NCBI RefSeq assembly: GCF_025399195.1
Contig: NW_026252112.1
Coordinates: forward strand, 186,001-250,000
Source: Umbelopsis ramanniana AG
Lineage: Eukaryota > Mucoromycota > Umbelopsidomycetes > Umbelopsidales > Umbelopsidaceae
DNA length: 64,000 bases
Direction: 5' to 3'
Positions 1 to 12,074 of this stretch are shown in pieces. The position numbers and the translations under genes are program-made. Under the pieces are notes generated by a model. It was not told where the DNA came from, did not search any database, and saw only the letters and a program-made list of their open reading frames with translations. The first letter of the stretch is position 1. Every line of letters begins with the position of its first letter.

Positions 1-1
1 C

Positions 2-1603
2 GTCACTATCAATAACCCGTCTGAAGAGATTGCTCTTATGCGAAAGCTCCATGGTAACCTTGTTCTTGAGGAATCTGGCTTTCTCAAGAAAGTCACGCAA
101 AAGGACTCTACTTTGAACAAGAAGGCTGCTGATACCTACTACAGCAACTGGAAGGATAAGAAACAGCTCGCTAACAATGAAGAGCATGTTGAAAACAGAC
201 GCGAGCACGCTCAAGTCATGACCAACGCTTTCTACGATTTAGTCACTGATTTCTATGAATACGGTAAGTGGACGCTCCCCTTCTTACGAAAGCTATGACG
301 TGCTTTTACTAACCCAGCTATTTGACGCGCGTAGGTTGGGGCCAGTCTTTCCACTTTGCCAGACTCTACAAGGGTAAGATGTCACTTTTTTTCAGGGCGG
401 GAGCGACAGAACATGTCACGCTGGATAGAAAGAGAGAATAATAGCGTGGGCCTATTACACAGTTCCGATGGGCAGGACACCTGGTGGGGGGGGGGGTCAT
501 ATCTTTTCCTGCCTATGAATCGTCGCACGAATTGAGTGTGTCGCATCATCACATTGTCTTTGCCACTTATTCTGATTTTCTTATTTTTATTTTTTTTCTT
601 TCTCACCTTTCCCAGGCGATAGCTTTGAAGAAAACATCAAGCGTCACGAAGCATATCTTGCTCTCAAGCTTGGATTGAAGAGCGGTGATAAAGTTTTGGT
701 AAGATTGAAATGCCTATTTATGTGAATTTTTACCGAAATCAGTACGCAAGAGGACATTCCATTGACCTGTTATTTTTTTTTTTATCTTTTACTCAAAAAC
801 AGGATGTTGGCTGCGGTGTCGGTAAGTTTTAGTTTGAGTTTGTGAAACCATACAGTTTGTGGTTCCTCGTCATTAATCATCCGCCAAATCACCCAGGTGG
901 TCCACTCCGTGAGGTTGTCAAAGCTTCACAGTATGCTCATGTCACTGGTATCAACAACAACTCATATCAAATTGAACGTTGCCAAGCTTACTCTATCAAG
1001 TATGGTTTGACCCCACATACCGATTTCGTCAAGGGTGACTTCACCAACATGCCCTTGGAAAACCAAACCTTCGACGGTGTCTTCTCTGTTGAAGCAACAG
1101 TTCATGCCCCCAAGCTTGAAATGGTGTACGGTGAAATCTACCGTGTGTTGAAGCCTGGTGGTAGATTCGCTTGTTATGAATGGTGCACAACACCTTCGTA
1201 TGATGAAAAGGACCTTTCACAAAAGAAGGTCATCCATGCCATTGAAGAGGGTAACTCTATCTCAAAGTTGTATACTACGCAACAGTGCTTGGCTGCTCTC
1301 AAGTCGGTTGGCTTTAAGGTTTTGGAAGAAGGTGATGCAGCTATCCTTGACGATGCAACTGAGCCTTGGTACAACACCCTCAAGGCTCCCGAAGGCTTGC
1401 GAGGCATGCTGAGAAGCCCATGGGGCAGATTTTACACTCACTCCTTGCTCACCTTCTTCAGTAAGTTTGGTGTTGTTCCCCCTGGTGTTTTGGAAACTTC
1501 TCAGCTTCTCAATGACGCTGCCGATTACTTGGTTAAGGGTGGTGAAATGAATATCTTCACCCCTATGTACTTCTTTGTCGTCGAAAAGCCTTTGGATGGG
1601 TAA
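2..1603 (+). CDS. ERG6: Sterol 24-C-methyltransferase (5' end cut by window)
   Basis: SAM-dependent methyltransferase that methylates C-24 of the sterol side chain in ergosterol synthesis, at the ER/lipid droplets. Exons read 2-263, 335-373, 616-698, 803-821 and 897-1603; the frame is already open at the window edge, so the first few codons lie outside. About 369 residues are visible against about 380 for yeast Erg6, so little is missing. Visible: the Erg6-type N-terminal block with YYSNW-like sequence, GWGQSFHF, the SAM-binding motif VLDVGCGVGGP (split by two introns), EATVHAP, VLKPGG, and the C-terminal sterol MT domain ending KPLDG. Intron 2 (374-615) is unusually long for this window and carries a run of ten G at about 486-495. 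Convergent with the next gene. Confidence 0.95.
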
Positions 1604-2011
1604 ATAGTGTCTAATATCCTCTCACATCTTGTATTTTCTCCTCCTCTTCCCCCTCTTTCGCCACCTTTTTATTCATAGTCATGAGAATTTATTTTTGCCT
1701 ATTTAAAAAACGGTTTACCACTTTTTTCTTTCTTCGATGCAAGTGAAATCATTGTATTTCATACTGCTTCATAATTTGGCTCCCAAAAAGAATAAAATAT
1801 CAAAAACAACCTTCGGGACAAACTCAAACAATGGGATCGGGGTTAGGTGAGGTATGTGCGTTGCTGGCATCGCCGTGTATTGTTTGTGGGTAATTATGGA
1901 TAAATATGTTTATACAATGAAGGCTTTTTATATATTCATAAACCTGTGGTATGCCCCATTCTTCTAGGTTGACCACTATGCTGCCTCTATAGCACGGTGG
2001 CGGCCTATCGC
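1604..2011. other. Convergent intergenic gap
   Basis: Between two convergent stop codons. It is AT-rich with T-runs and an AATAAA-like stretch near 1791-1797, consistent with 3' UTRs and polyadenylation. I see no gene. Confidence 0.5.
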
Positions 2012-3097
2012 TCAGTGGGGGCTATTGGTCATTTTACGTAGACTAACAGGTATCTTGATCATCTTTCCATGCAGGCGATAAAAGCAGTACTGTCGCTGAG
2101 GCAGGACAATGATTCTTTTCCTACCTCGTTCAATGTGCGAGTCGAAGACTTCATAAGCGGCCTGATCATCCATACCGCCATCTTGCAGCAATAATTGAAC
2201 ATTGTCATCAAACGCCATCCATTGTTCACCGTGTTCGTCAGACACCGTTTGGAAACACCATTTCCATTCTAGTTGGCCCACCGCTGGATTCTGTCGAGCA
2301 GACATGCGAGGTGATTGCATGTGGGATACCGATGGGTCATGGTTGTTGACATCTGATCCGGGATCGAGTTTCGGATCCATAGGCAGGTGTTGTGGAAGCA
2401 TCGCAGGATGTAGCATTGGACTAGATATGGTGGTGGTTTCTAACATCATGGCATGCATTGGAAGCATGTGGGGTATCCCTATAGGTGGAGCATGGTGGTG
2501 TGGTGGGTGATGTAAAGGAGGGGGAGGGCCATGATGAAGACCATAGAGTTCTGGGTATTCCTGTGGTACAAGGTCTGGTGGCTGGAACATTAGTCCCGGA
2601 GGATGATGTGGGTGGGGACCATAGTATCCCATCATTGCAGAAGCTTCATCCAAGTAGTGTGAGTCAGCTTGACCTACATCACCCATCCACGGCATGCCAT
2701 AGGGTATCGTGTGAGGACCACCATACGGATCGAACATAGGCATACCCTTATCCATACCACCAAAAGGATGATTATGCCCCCATGCCGACGGACTATGTCT
2801 TGTCACCTTCCAGTCCGAACTATCTCCCTTACGCCGTCGACTGGTGCTTCGTCGTCGTAATGGTTTCCGTTCAACTCGGTCTTCATCGCTCTGTGCAGAT
2901 GGCTCATAGTATGAATGGCGTCCTCCATGTTTCCTACGAGAACTGCTCGTCGATAAACTTCGCCTGAGTTGTGGTTTGATATCATCGGACTCATCGCCAT
3001 CCTTCAAAGCCAGGTTGATTTTGGCCGACCTGTCGATGATTTCTTTCATCTTGGAGTGATACTCTTCGTCATATTCTTGGTTACTGAGGATGTCCAT
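2012..3097 (-). CDS. WWE-like domain protein with RS-like and His/Pro/Met-rich regions
   Basis: A 361-residue single-exon protein starting at a clear ATG (3097). The N-terminal 45 residues are acidic/helical (MDILSNQEYDEEYHSKM). Residues about 46-95 are Arg/Ser-rich, resembling an SR tract. Residues about 105-270 are low-complexity with runs of His, Pro, Gly and Met (HHPPHHHAPP and similar). Residues about 282-355 form a compact block beginning LEWKWCF, with WMAFDD, VQLLLQDG, RKRIIVLP and QYCFYRL, which fits the Trp/Trp/basic pattern of a WWE domain (protein-protein or ADP-ribose binding). The family call is inference from pattern; the domain is divergent. A nuclear or RNA-linked role is possible from the RS-like tract but is not shown. 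Confidence 0.6.
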   Translation of the reverse strand: MDILSNQEYDEEYHSKMKEIIDRSAKINLALKDGDESDDIKPQLRRSLSTSSSRRKHGGRHSYYEPSAQSDEDRVERKPLRRRSTSRRRKGDSSDWKVTRHSPSAWGHNHPFGGMDKGMPMFDPYGGPHTIPYGMPWMGDVGQADSHYLDEASAMMGYYGPHPHHPPGLMFQPPDLVPQEYPELYGLHHGPPPPLHHPPHHHAPPIGIPHMLPMHAMMLETTTISSPMLHPAMLPQHLPMDPKLDPGSDVNNHDPSVSHMQSPRMSARQNPAVGQLEWKWCFQTVSDEHGEQWMAFDDNVQLLLQDGGMDDQAAYEVFDSHIERGRKRIIVLPQRQYCFYRLHGKMIKIPVSLRKMTNSPH

Positions 3098-4763
3098 GCT
3101 AGTAGTGGAAAGAGAAATCCCTCGGTCGTAATATGTTCAGAACCATAGAAAAAAGAAGAAATCATTAACCGGCAGACCACCCGGCAAAAATGGCTCCATT
3201 GTTTACGTGTGACCACATCCAGTGTTTGTCTTTTCCGCGCTACTTGAAAACTGGTAAGGAGGGTTGCTAAACGTCACAGAAGCAAATAGAAAGAAAGGGT
3301 TATCGACCGCCAACGGCTATGTGAGGTCTTTTATCAACGAAAAGCATGCCGTTCCTGTACCTACGACATGGTCTAACTCGTTGTTGCACTATTGTAAGAA
3401 ACCCCACCACTGATAAACATAACCTTCTGGTCACACGGCATCGCACCCTCCCAAAAATCCATTCAACAGGTCAGCTGTGTTGCAATAAACCCGATTTTTT
3501 TAATAGGTCGTTAGAGTCAGTGAACCGACACTGCTGAATGTATAAATAACAATCGGTCCATTACGCTATGTGACAGAGATGTGATGGTGTTGTTAGGGAG
3601 GTACTGATAAAATGTCGCCATGCAATCATTCGTCGTTTTCGTGTGGCCATGCCACTAAAATAATCGGGTGGTAATATCTTTCGGGAACACTGCGTCTCTC
3701 GGAAGTTGATTGATACATCATGGACCGGAATTTAAGTGACCTGATTCTTTTGCTGAATACTTTGTGAGAATGATACGCAGTTACACATCCAGCAGTGTGT
3801 ATTTCGGCGTGCTCGAGCCACTTGCACTGGAAACCACAGATGCCCGCTCTACACAGATAGAGCTGAATGTTGCCATAGAAGTATCTATCGTCTAATCACA
3901 AGCTATAGCTGCATGTTAGCGGTTGCTACTACCTTTGGATTGGCTGTGTAGCCTATGAGTCGCCTTCGCACCTCGTCACGGTAATTGGGATTGGCAGGCC
4001 GTATGTTTCTTTCAAGCATCAAGTCAACCTGCACGGACCAACCACGAATGCTCAGCGGGAGACCATAGTCGTCATCGTATCATTAACTGGACACACGGCA
4101 GAGATTAATTATTTCAGTCTTGCTTTGTGCAATGTTTACCTCCACAAATGCCAAAAGTACCGCTGTGGGAACCACCACCAAATTGGCATAGCCCTGACCC
4201 ACTATCATCCGGCCTCAGCAGACTTTTGTTACTCGAATGATATCCTCACCCATACCTCAACTGTTACTTCTTGAAACTATACTGCGTTTTACGTCACTTG
4301 CGTATAAGTTGCTAGGAGAGCTTATGAACATAAGATTGATCTAATAGTACCCCGACCTTTCATCAGTTGCACGTGGCTATGTTCAACTTACAGCTTAGCG
4401 ATTTTTGCGAACAGAACTTTGCGAGACCACATGCAAAGCTTAAAACACGTACTACCGGAAAGTGCCCGTATGCACCGTTCATCTCTTCATCATTCTAGAC
4501 AGTAAATCGAACCAAGAATCGCCATCCTCCTACACTATGTAGAGCATTATTCAACACTCAAAAGAAGGAAGCATGTTGCCTACCTTGACTGATTTCATGA
4601 GCAGGCCAACAATGCAAAACACGCCGTCTTACTGATGCGAACCACAGTGACGTGAAAATTTTCCCCCAAATTTTGCAGGACCGCCTTGGAATAGGATACC
4701 GCCAAGTGCTACAACCTTGATATTTACAAGCTATCTTTTCTCCTTTTCACTTTTTATTCAACC
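3098..4763. other. Intergenic, divergent promoters
   Basis: About 1.7 kb between two divergently transcribed genes. Only short ORFs without family features occur and no tRNA or repeat array is visible. It probably holds the promoters of both neighbours. Confidence 0.5.
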
Positions 4764-5829
4764 ATGGCTGGTCTTTATGCCTTGTACGCGCAATTTCTCA
4801 CCATGCCCCTTCCAAAGGGGCCGTTCACTGACCAAGTGGTGATTATCACGGGTTCAAATTGTGGTATAGGGCTGGAAGCTGCCCGTCATTACGTTCAACT
4901 GAACGCCAAAAAAGTCATCCTTGCCGTTAGAAACTTAGCAGCCGGAAATGACGCCAAAAAATCTATTGAAGAAACAACAAAACGCTTAGACGTTGTTGAA
5001 GTATGGGATCTCGATATGTCAACCTCTGCTTCTGTTCAAGCGTTCGTCCAGAGAGTCAAGACAGAGCTGCCTCGACTTGATGTTGCGGCATTAAACGCAG
5101 GGGTGGCCACCATCGAATGGACTGTCTCCCCGGACGGCTTTGAGCAGACGCTTCAAGTCAACGTCATCTCCACTGCTCTTCTCGCTGTACTTCTCCTACC
5201 CAAGCTTTATGCTACTGCTGATGAATATGGCGTAACGCCCCGACTCTCCATCACGTCTTCGGGGATTCATGAGGTTTTGCCGCTGCCTGAAGTGCCGCAA
5301 GACGAAAATGTGATCCAGTGGCTCAACACTGAGAAGCACTTTGATACCAAACTTGGCTATTATCAGGTCTCCAAGCTGCTCGAGGTGTTTTACTTTCAGG
5401 AGCTCGCCAAGCATATCAAGGAAAGAGAAGCTGGCAAACCCAAAGTCATCCTGAACATGATCGATCCTGGTCTCTGTCATTCTAACCTGCTTAGACATCG
5501 TGATTCGCTGATGTTCAGAGTGATTAAGTTTCTCCTTGCAAGATCATCTGAGGTTGGCTCGAGAACGATCGTCAATGCCAGTGAAAATGATAATTTTGAG
5601 ACGCACGGGAAATACCTCAGCAACTGTGTCGTGTTTCCGTAAGTATGTCATACTGTTGAATTCCGTTGGTAGTCGTAAGAACTGACATTTTTCGCTTTTA
5701 CCTAATAGTACTGCAGAGCATGTGAGAAGCGACAAAGGCAAGGAGGCACAAGTGAAGATTTGGAACGAGATGCATGATATTCTGTACAAGATCAATCCCG
5801 AGACAGCTGCCATTGTCGATGGACAGTAG
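4764..5829 (+). CDS. Short-chain dehydrogenase/reductase (SDR)
   Basis: NAD(P)-dependent oxidoreductase; the substrate is not deducible. Exons 4764-5638 and 5709-5829 give 331 residues. The Rossmann dinucleotide motif TGSNCGIG sits at residues 29-36, followed by LNAG near residue 112, the catalytic Ser in ITSSG and the YQVSK (YxxxK) pair near residues 198-202. The length and the C-terminal extension beyond the core match the fungal SDR group similar to retinol dehydrogenase/WW-domain oxidoreductase. The N-terminal MAGLYALYAQF stretch is hydrophobic and may associate with membrane. Start ATG has an ACCATGG context. The second exon supplies a C-terminal helix (VKIWNEMHDIL) common in these fungal proteins. 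Confidence 0.85.
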
Positions 5830-6432
5830 TGCCTTTAGTCATCCTCGCTCGATGAAATTTTTCTATGCCCGTATTCTACCATTAGTGATATACCATCCAC
5901 CTTTGTACACAGACAAGTCCGCACTTGTCAACTGGAGCTGCTTCAACGGTTTCAGTGAATAAATTTAGTATACTTTTAGTGCTCAGAACGGACTGTAGAC
6001 ATTCCCGGTATAGATTCACTGTCGTGCGGTTCCGCCGGTTGTTCATGCTCCGCATTGACGTCAAGGAAGTCCGTTGGTGACTTTCTAAATTTGAATACCC
6101 TCCACCTACGTTCCAGCGTGTGGCACGTTGTACGTAGCAGGCATGTATGATGCTATTGGAATGTATACAACTTGAATCTAGAAGCGATATAAAATGCAAC
6201 TTGGCTACCATGCCGACAATGAACAGGCTTTAAAAACAAGGAATTGCGTACCAAATTCAAGCTTCCACCCAAGCGCTGCGTGGCAGGACGACAGGCAGAA
6301 AATGGCAATTTACGCTTGATTGCGTGCATAGATATTGGAAGTCCGTTTGTGTGCCAAGCGTGTGAAAAATGCGACAGGGTCGAAAAATTTCTTCCTCATT
6401 TTTATCTTGCTTTAATACAGTCTTTTTTTGCA
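5830..6432. other. Intergenic
   Basis: About 600 bases between two genes in tandem. It contains the SDR 3' end and the CBS promoter; the last 100 bases are pyrimidine-rich, as in a leader. I see no further gene. Confidence 0.5.
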
Positions 6433-8224
6433 ATGGCTAACGATTCATGCCCTCCCAAATGCTTCAACGGTACTCACAACCACGTCAAGAGGTAAGTGTG
6501 CATTTGATATTCACTGAGAACCTTTCAACCTTTTCCTAATGAACCTCCATTGCAAGTGTCCCTGAACCTAAAATTCTGGACACTATCTTGGATCATATCG
6601 GTAACACTCCTATGGTGCGTGTTAAGAAAATTGCAAAGGAAGAGGGCCTCAAGTGTGAACTCTGTAAGTGTAACTTTGTAGAGTGTGAGCATTGAGCATT
6701 ACCGAAGCTAACAAGGTGATTTTTTTCGCTCGTCCATAGTGGCCAAGTGCGAGTTTTTCAACGCCGGTGGATCTGTCAAGGACCGTATTGCCAAGCGTAT
6801 GATTGAAGAGGCTGAAGCTGCTGGCATTATCACTCCCGGAGTCAGTACCATCATTGAACCTACCTCTGGTAACACTGGTAAGTGCTTTTACTGTAAGACT
6901 TTGACCAAGATTGTACCCAGGTCTGACGCGGCATATTGCAAATCTTTGTTAGGTATCGGTTTGGCTTTGGCTGCAGCGGTTAAAGGATACAGGACCATTA
7001 TTACACTTCCCGAAAAAATGTCACAAGAGAAGGTGGATGTTCTCAAAGCGTTGGGAGCAGAAATCATCCGTACCCCTACCGAAGCTGCTTGGGACGCTCC
7101 TGAGTCACATATCGGTGTTGCAAAGAAATTGCGTGATAGCATTCCTAACGCTGTGATTTTGGATCAATATGGAAACCCTTATAACCCAATTGCTCACTAC
7201 GATACTACTGCTGAAGAAATCTTGGCCTCTTGTGACGGACAAGTTGATATGTTGGTTGCTGGTGCTGGTACAGGAGGTACCATCTCTGGTATTGCTCGCA
7301 AACTTAAGGAGAAGTGCCCTAACGTCAAGGTAAGATACACAAAACAACACCTTTGCTTGCATTCCAGTTTTGCTAAATGGCCAATTGTTCAACAAGATTG
7401 TTGGTGTTGACCCTCACGGTTCCATCCTTGCTGTGCCAGAAAGCTTGAACACTACTACAGATTCATATCAAGTTGAAGGTATCGGCTATGATTTCATTCC
7501 TGAAGCCTTGGACCGATCCCTTGTTGATATTTGGGTCAAGTCCTCCGATAAAGAATCATTCCTTATGTCTCGAAGACTCATTCGTGAAGAAGGTATTCTT
7601 TGCGGTGGTTCCTCCGGTACAGCTATGTGGGCAGCTGTTCAAGCGGCCAAAGAATTGAAGGAAGGTCAAAAGTGTGTTGTCATTCTCCCTGATTCCGTCC
7701 GAAACTATATGACCAAGTTCTTGAATGATGACTGGATGCGCTCCCGTGGATTTACTGACGATGCGTTTGAGGCCAAGAGTTTTGAAAAGAAGGCTGAGAA
7801 AGATTACCATGGAGCCAAGGTTGCTGACCTCAAGCTCAAGGATGCTGTCACTACCGACATTCATACTACGTGCAAAGATGTTATTGATATCATGAGCACT
7901 AATGACTTTGACCAAATCCCCGTCGTTTCTGGCCCTCAACGTCGTCTTCGCGGTTTATTGACCCGTGGTAACATTCTTGCTCGTATTGCCTCTGGTCGAG
8001 CCACCCCAGCCTCACCTGTTGAGGATGTTATGTTTCACTTTGACAACCACAGCAGTGACTTCAAGGAAATCACAGACGAGACCCCTCTAGACACCCTTAC
8101 TCGTTTCTTTGAAAACCACTCCAGTGCTGTTGTCACTCAAAACGTGAATGGAAAAGCCGAGGTCAAACATATTGTCACCAAGGTAGATTTGCTTTCCTAC
8201 CTTGCGCAAGGCATCAAGTTGTAA
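6433..8224 (+). CDS. CYS4: Cystathionine beta-synthase
   Basis: PLP enzyme joining serine and homocysteine to cystathionine in transsulfuration; it also makes H2S. Exons 6433-6491, 6557-6663, 6740-6877, 6953-7329 and 7397-8224 give 502 residues. The PLP lysine is K69 in [15 protein letters not shown] and GTGGT phosphate-binding loops follow. Two C-terminal CBS (Bateman) domains (about residues 365-500: [10 protein letters not shown]..., VEDVMFHF...) provide the regulatory module. The first exon adds an N-terminal segment with Cys6, Cys10, His15 and His17. His15 lies 54 residues before K69, the same distance as heme-ligand His65 to Lys119 of human CBS, whereas yeast CBS lacks heme. See the finding. 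Start ATG is the only one in frame before the conserved core. Confidence 0.95.
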
Positions 8225-8465
8225 TGGAAACCACAAGCAAGTTTATTGAGCAAACTACTAGTACCCTTTCTTCGTATTTCTTTTTTTGTTTTTTTTTGTT
8301 TTTGTGTACACGCTGGATTTTGTAGAGCAAGGGCCGATGGTTACCTTACCGAATAGAAAGTCACCGTCCGCACCTTTTTGATTTGTCACATAAAAAAAGA
8401 TCACTTTCCTGATTCATCCAGCAAAACCTCTGCGAGAACTAAACTTTTAATTCTTACTGCGTCGC

Positions 8466-9433
8466 ATGGATGTTTACGCATTGACAAGGAAACAGCGTCC
8501 TAGTCAGCTCACTATGGGTCCCTCACAGGCAAACTCTATCCCAAACAACGCCCATCCCTTGTCACAACCATTACAGCGGGAATCCCATCACCAGTCGACA
8601 CCGTCTGCTAATCAGTTGGACATTGAAGCACAGCTAATGGCGACTAGAGCTTTACGGCGATCCAGCATTTTGTCAACGCTAGCCATTGGCCCGCCTTCAC
8701 GAGATCATTGGAAGGTAAAGCAATAATGTAACTAAAAGCGACTTCGTGTGGCATGGCACTAAACTTATTTTACTTGTCAGCCGGACTCTGAAGCAAGCCA
8801 GTGTGCATACCCTGGTTGCAAGAATCAATTCGGGTTATTTGAACGACGACATCATTGTAGAAAATGTGGCGATATTTTCTGCGCTATGCACTGTTCTAAT
8901 TATTTTCGGTTGGATCAGTCGATTAATTTCAACCCTCATGGTGACCTAGTGCGAGGTTGTGACATTTGCGCAAAGCAACATCAAAGGTGGTGGTCCATTA
9001 TCCGACGAGCCAGTTTAGCTGCCAAGCCAGAGGAGAGTATCAACCCTCCTGCTGAACTTGCGCCTGCCGTCTCGGACCATGAGCGATCCTCATCAAGGCG
9101 AGCCAATATTATGACCAACTTGCCTCCCCAGGATATGGAGGGTATATCCGAACTAGGCAGAGACGGTACGTATGACACCATGGTCATAGGCACTAAATCT
9201 TATATGGCACTAAATTATATTACGGTTACTAGACATTGTGAAGCCGACACAGGATTCGCCGGCGGCTGACAGGTCCATTGACATCAGACAACGCATAACC
9301 GGTAAGCTTTTATCATCATCTTGTGACCAAAAGTGCGTGGATACAATCATTCATACAAATGCAACGTCTTGCAGACCCGACCTTTAATCCTATTGCATCT
9401 GTACCAGCCGACTGGCAATGGTCTACATTCTGA
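8466..9433 (+). CDS. FYVE zinc-finger protein
   Basis: Likely binds PI3P on endosomes or the vacuole. Exons 8466-8714, 8781-9165, 9233-9301 and 9375-9433 give 253 residues. The first intron splits the FYVE signature: WKPD (WxxD) is joined across the junction, then paired cysteines CAYPGC, the RRHHCRKCG motif (about residues 105-113), CAMHC, and a last CDIC pair. The N-terminal about 80 residues are polar, Gln/Ser/Pro-rich. The protein ends in DWQWSTF, a short aromatic tail that I recall from other fungal single-FYVE proteins (established knowledge, not verified here). The small terminal exons were placed by splice sites and frame. Confidence 0.85.
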
Positions 9434-10113
9434 TTTATCGTCTTCTTTTACACGCACTTTTTACATTCTATATATCCTCCATTGTTCTTCTGCTATTACT
9501 ATTGGCCTATTGTTTTGCTGGCCCTTCTTCTTTCTTTTGGTTCTGACCTATGCATTGGATGTATCTCGTAATTTATCTATCATGTCGTTATCTCAAATTG
9601 TAACATAGGGGTGGGAAGAGTTACATCGCAACATGCCCGTATTTCTCACAAGCGTGCACCTTAGGCTTGGTTGGTGTTTGTGTTTGAAGGAAATGAAGTA
9701 ATTGGGATTCCACAATGTGATAGGGTAGATTTCAGCCAGGCCAGTCTCCAGTGAAATTAACGGGATTGGCGGTACATGAATAGTATATTGTCTCATTACC
9801 TTTGAGGCACCTTGTCCGGTTCTTTAAGTGAATACACTAACAAACAAAAGGTTAAAATAAACATATAACGTGTACCAATACAGTAGATGGGAAACAAGTA
9901 TTTAGGGTTTATGAGACCATTAGTAGAAGAAACAGTTTCTAGCTTGCTAAAGCTGGGCTGAACTGAACTGGCGGGAAAACAAAAAGGTATTAGGGGCGCG
10001 GGGGACAATCCAATTCAATTAGCAGATACACACGCACTCTTAACGAGTCAGACATCTTGAGCTTCTTCTTCTCACTTCCTCATCTCCTTTTTTTTTCTTT
10101 TGAAAACAGAAGA
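9434..10113. other. Intergenic
   Basis: Gap between tandem genes. It is AT-rich with CT-rich tracts close to the kinase start, typical of a fungal promoter and leader. No gene recognised. Confidence 0.5.
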
Positions 10114-12074
10114 ATGAATCAACGCCATGGTCGCTCAGGCTCCATCTCATTAGCTCGTTCGTCCAAAGGTCTATTCATCGATATGAGAAAAGCAGCTATC
10201 ACCACTAAGGTGACCGAACTGGTGCTTCACAGCAAGACAACAGAAGACGACACTATCATGACCACCTTACCTACATCGCCTACCACCTCATCTGAACCTA
10301 TAAACCAACGCTCCATCTCAGGAAGAATGTTCAAGTCAAGTCTGAAGCGACATGCCTCTGTAAACGACTCGGCGGCGTTTCTTGACCAAGGCGATCACAG
10401 TACATTCGGGGTCACTCAAACCAGACCCAGTGGTCCCCGACGAAGGCATGCTTCAGTTTCCGACATCTTTAACCAAATCACTTCCTCCTTTGGTGGTGCG
10501 AAACACTCTAGCGAACCCCAATTCCCTGCACGGAGGTATTCCGCTCAAATGACTGACTACGAGATAGGTGACCTAATTGGTAAATGATCCTTATATTATT
10601 GTTGACGATCTACAACGCCGTCCCAATATATAAACTAACCTGTGCCTCTCCCTTCTTCTTCTAATAATATCCCACATGCCATGCCAACTCAGGCTATGGA
10701 GCAACGGCGTCTGTGCATCTTGCTCACTATGTGCCCAGGAACGAGAAAGTCGCCATCAAAATGGTGGATATGGATCTATTTGCTCCTCGACAAATCGACG
10801 AACTGCGGAAGGAATTGCAAGTCATGAACCTCTGCCGTCATCTCAATCTACTCCCAGTTCTGCAAAGCTTTATATGCGAGTCCAAATTGTGTATCGTCAC
10901 GCCAGTCATGTCTGCAGGTCAGTGGCTAAATGCATTGGTTACACTGGACCGCAATAGCTTTACTAAAATTCAATGTTTATATTGTAGGCTCGTGCCACGA
11001 TATACTGACCGTCAATTCCAATGGATTGGACGAGCGAATCATTCGATGGTGAGTCGGCTTTTCAGAAAACTTTTTTTTTGTTTACACCACATTTGTCTAA
11101 TGCATTTTGTTTTGTCATATTAGCATTCTAAAACAAGTTTTGGATGGCGTTTGTTACTTGCACCAAAACAATCTCATTCATCGCGATGTAAAGGCGGCTA
11201 ATCTGCTGGTAGACAGATTAACAGGAAATGTCAAACTAGCGGATTTTGGTGTGTCAGCTGTTTTGACCTTGGCGGAAGCTCAACCTCAATCCATCCTTAA
11301 GAATGGTCGACTGTCCAGTGGAAGACGAAAAGCTGCTCGCAACTCCTTTGTTGGAACACCATGTTGGATGTCACCAGAGATATTAGAAAGTCAAGGATAT
11401 GACTGCAAAGTAGATCTCTGGAGTCTAGGTATAACGGCTTTGGAACTAGCCTATGGAAGGCCCCCCAATGCACACAGTGACCCCACCAATGTATGTTTTC
11501 ATGTCCGCTTATTTCTACAAAATGCTTATATCTTTTTACTAACCTTCCCATGATCTCCATTTAGATTTTTAGAAGTATAGTCACTTCCCCAGCTCCCACT
11601 TTGGAAGAAGAACTTTGTTATTTCGAGTACTCCGACGAGTTTAAAGACTTTATCGACTGTTGTCTGGTAAAGGATCCGCACCAACGCATATCCGCAGAAC
11701 AAGCCCTCGCACATCCATTTTTCCGTAAAACAGCTTCGCCATCTATTATTGTAGACCATTTATATAACACTGATTACCAAAGTCGCCGCCGAAGATATCG
11801 TCCACAGCAAGTGAGCATCTCGTCCTACGATAACGATATATACGATACCTGGGACTTTCCTCCTGCCATCGATACGTCTGTTCCCAAACTCTTCATTACA
11901 GAGCCCGAAGGTGATAACCCCAATTTCGTCGATTCTCCGAGCGAGTCTCCTGTCACGCCTGCCGATGAAGTGCAGCGACCCATTTGCGGCACCAGTAATA
12001 ATGCACATGTAAAATTTCGCTCCGATCACTTTATTATTCCGTGCCAGCCAGTGTTTCATGGTAGACGGACATGA
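10114..12074 (+). CDS. STE20-family protein kinase, OSR1/SPAK-like (GCK-VI)
   Basis: Serine/threonine kinase. Exons 10114-10579, 10693-10917, 10988-11048, 11124-11490 and 11565-12074 give 542 residues. After a basic Ser/Thr-rich N-terminus (about 150 residues), the kinase domain shows the Gly loop GYGATASV, VAIK (Lys178), HRDVKAANLL, DFG and the FVGTPCWMSPE activation segment, which is characteristic of OSR1/SPAK/fray kinases; WSLGITALELA follows. An insert of about 25 residues sits between DFG and FVGT. The C-terminal 130 residues are low-complexity; I do not see the CCT/PF2 substrate-docking domain of animal OSR1. The ATG at 10114 was chosen because upstream in-frame sequence is a T-rich leader. 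Probably acts in stress, osmotic or polarity signalling (inference). Confidence 0.85.
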
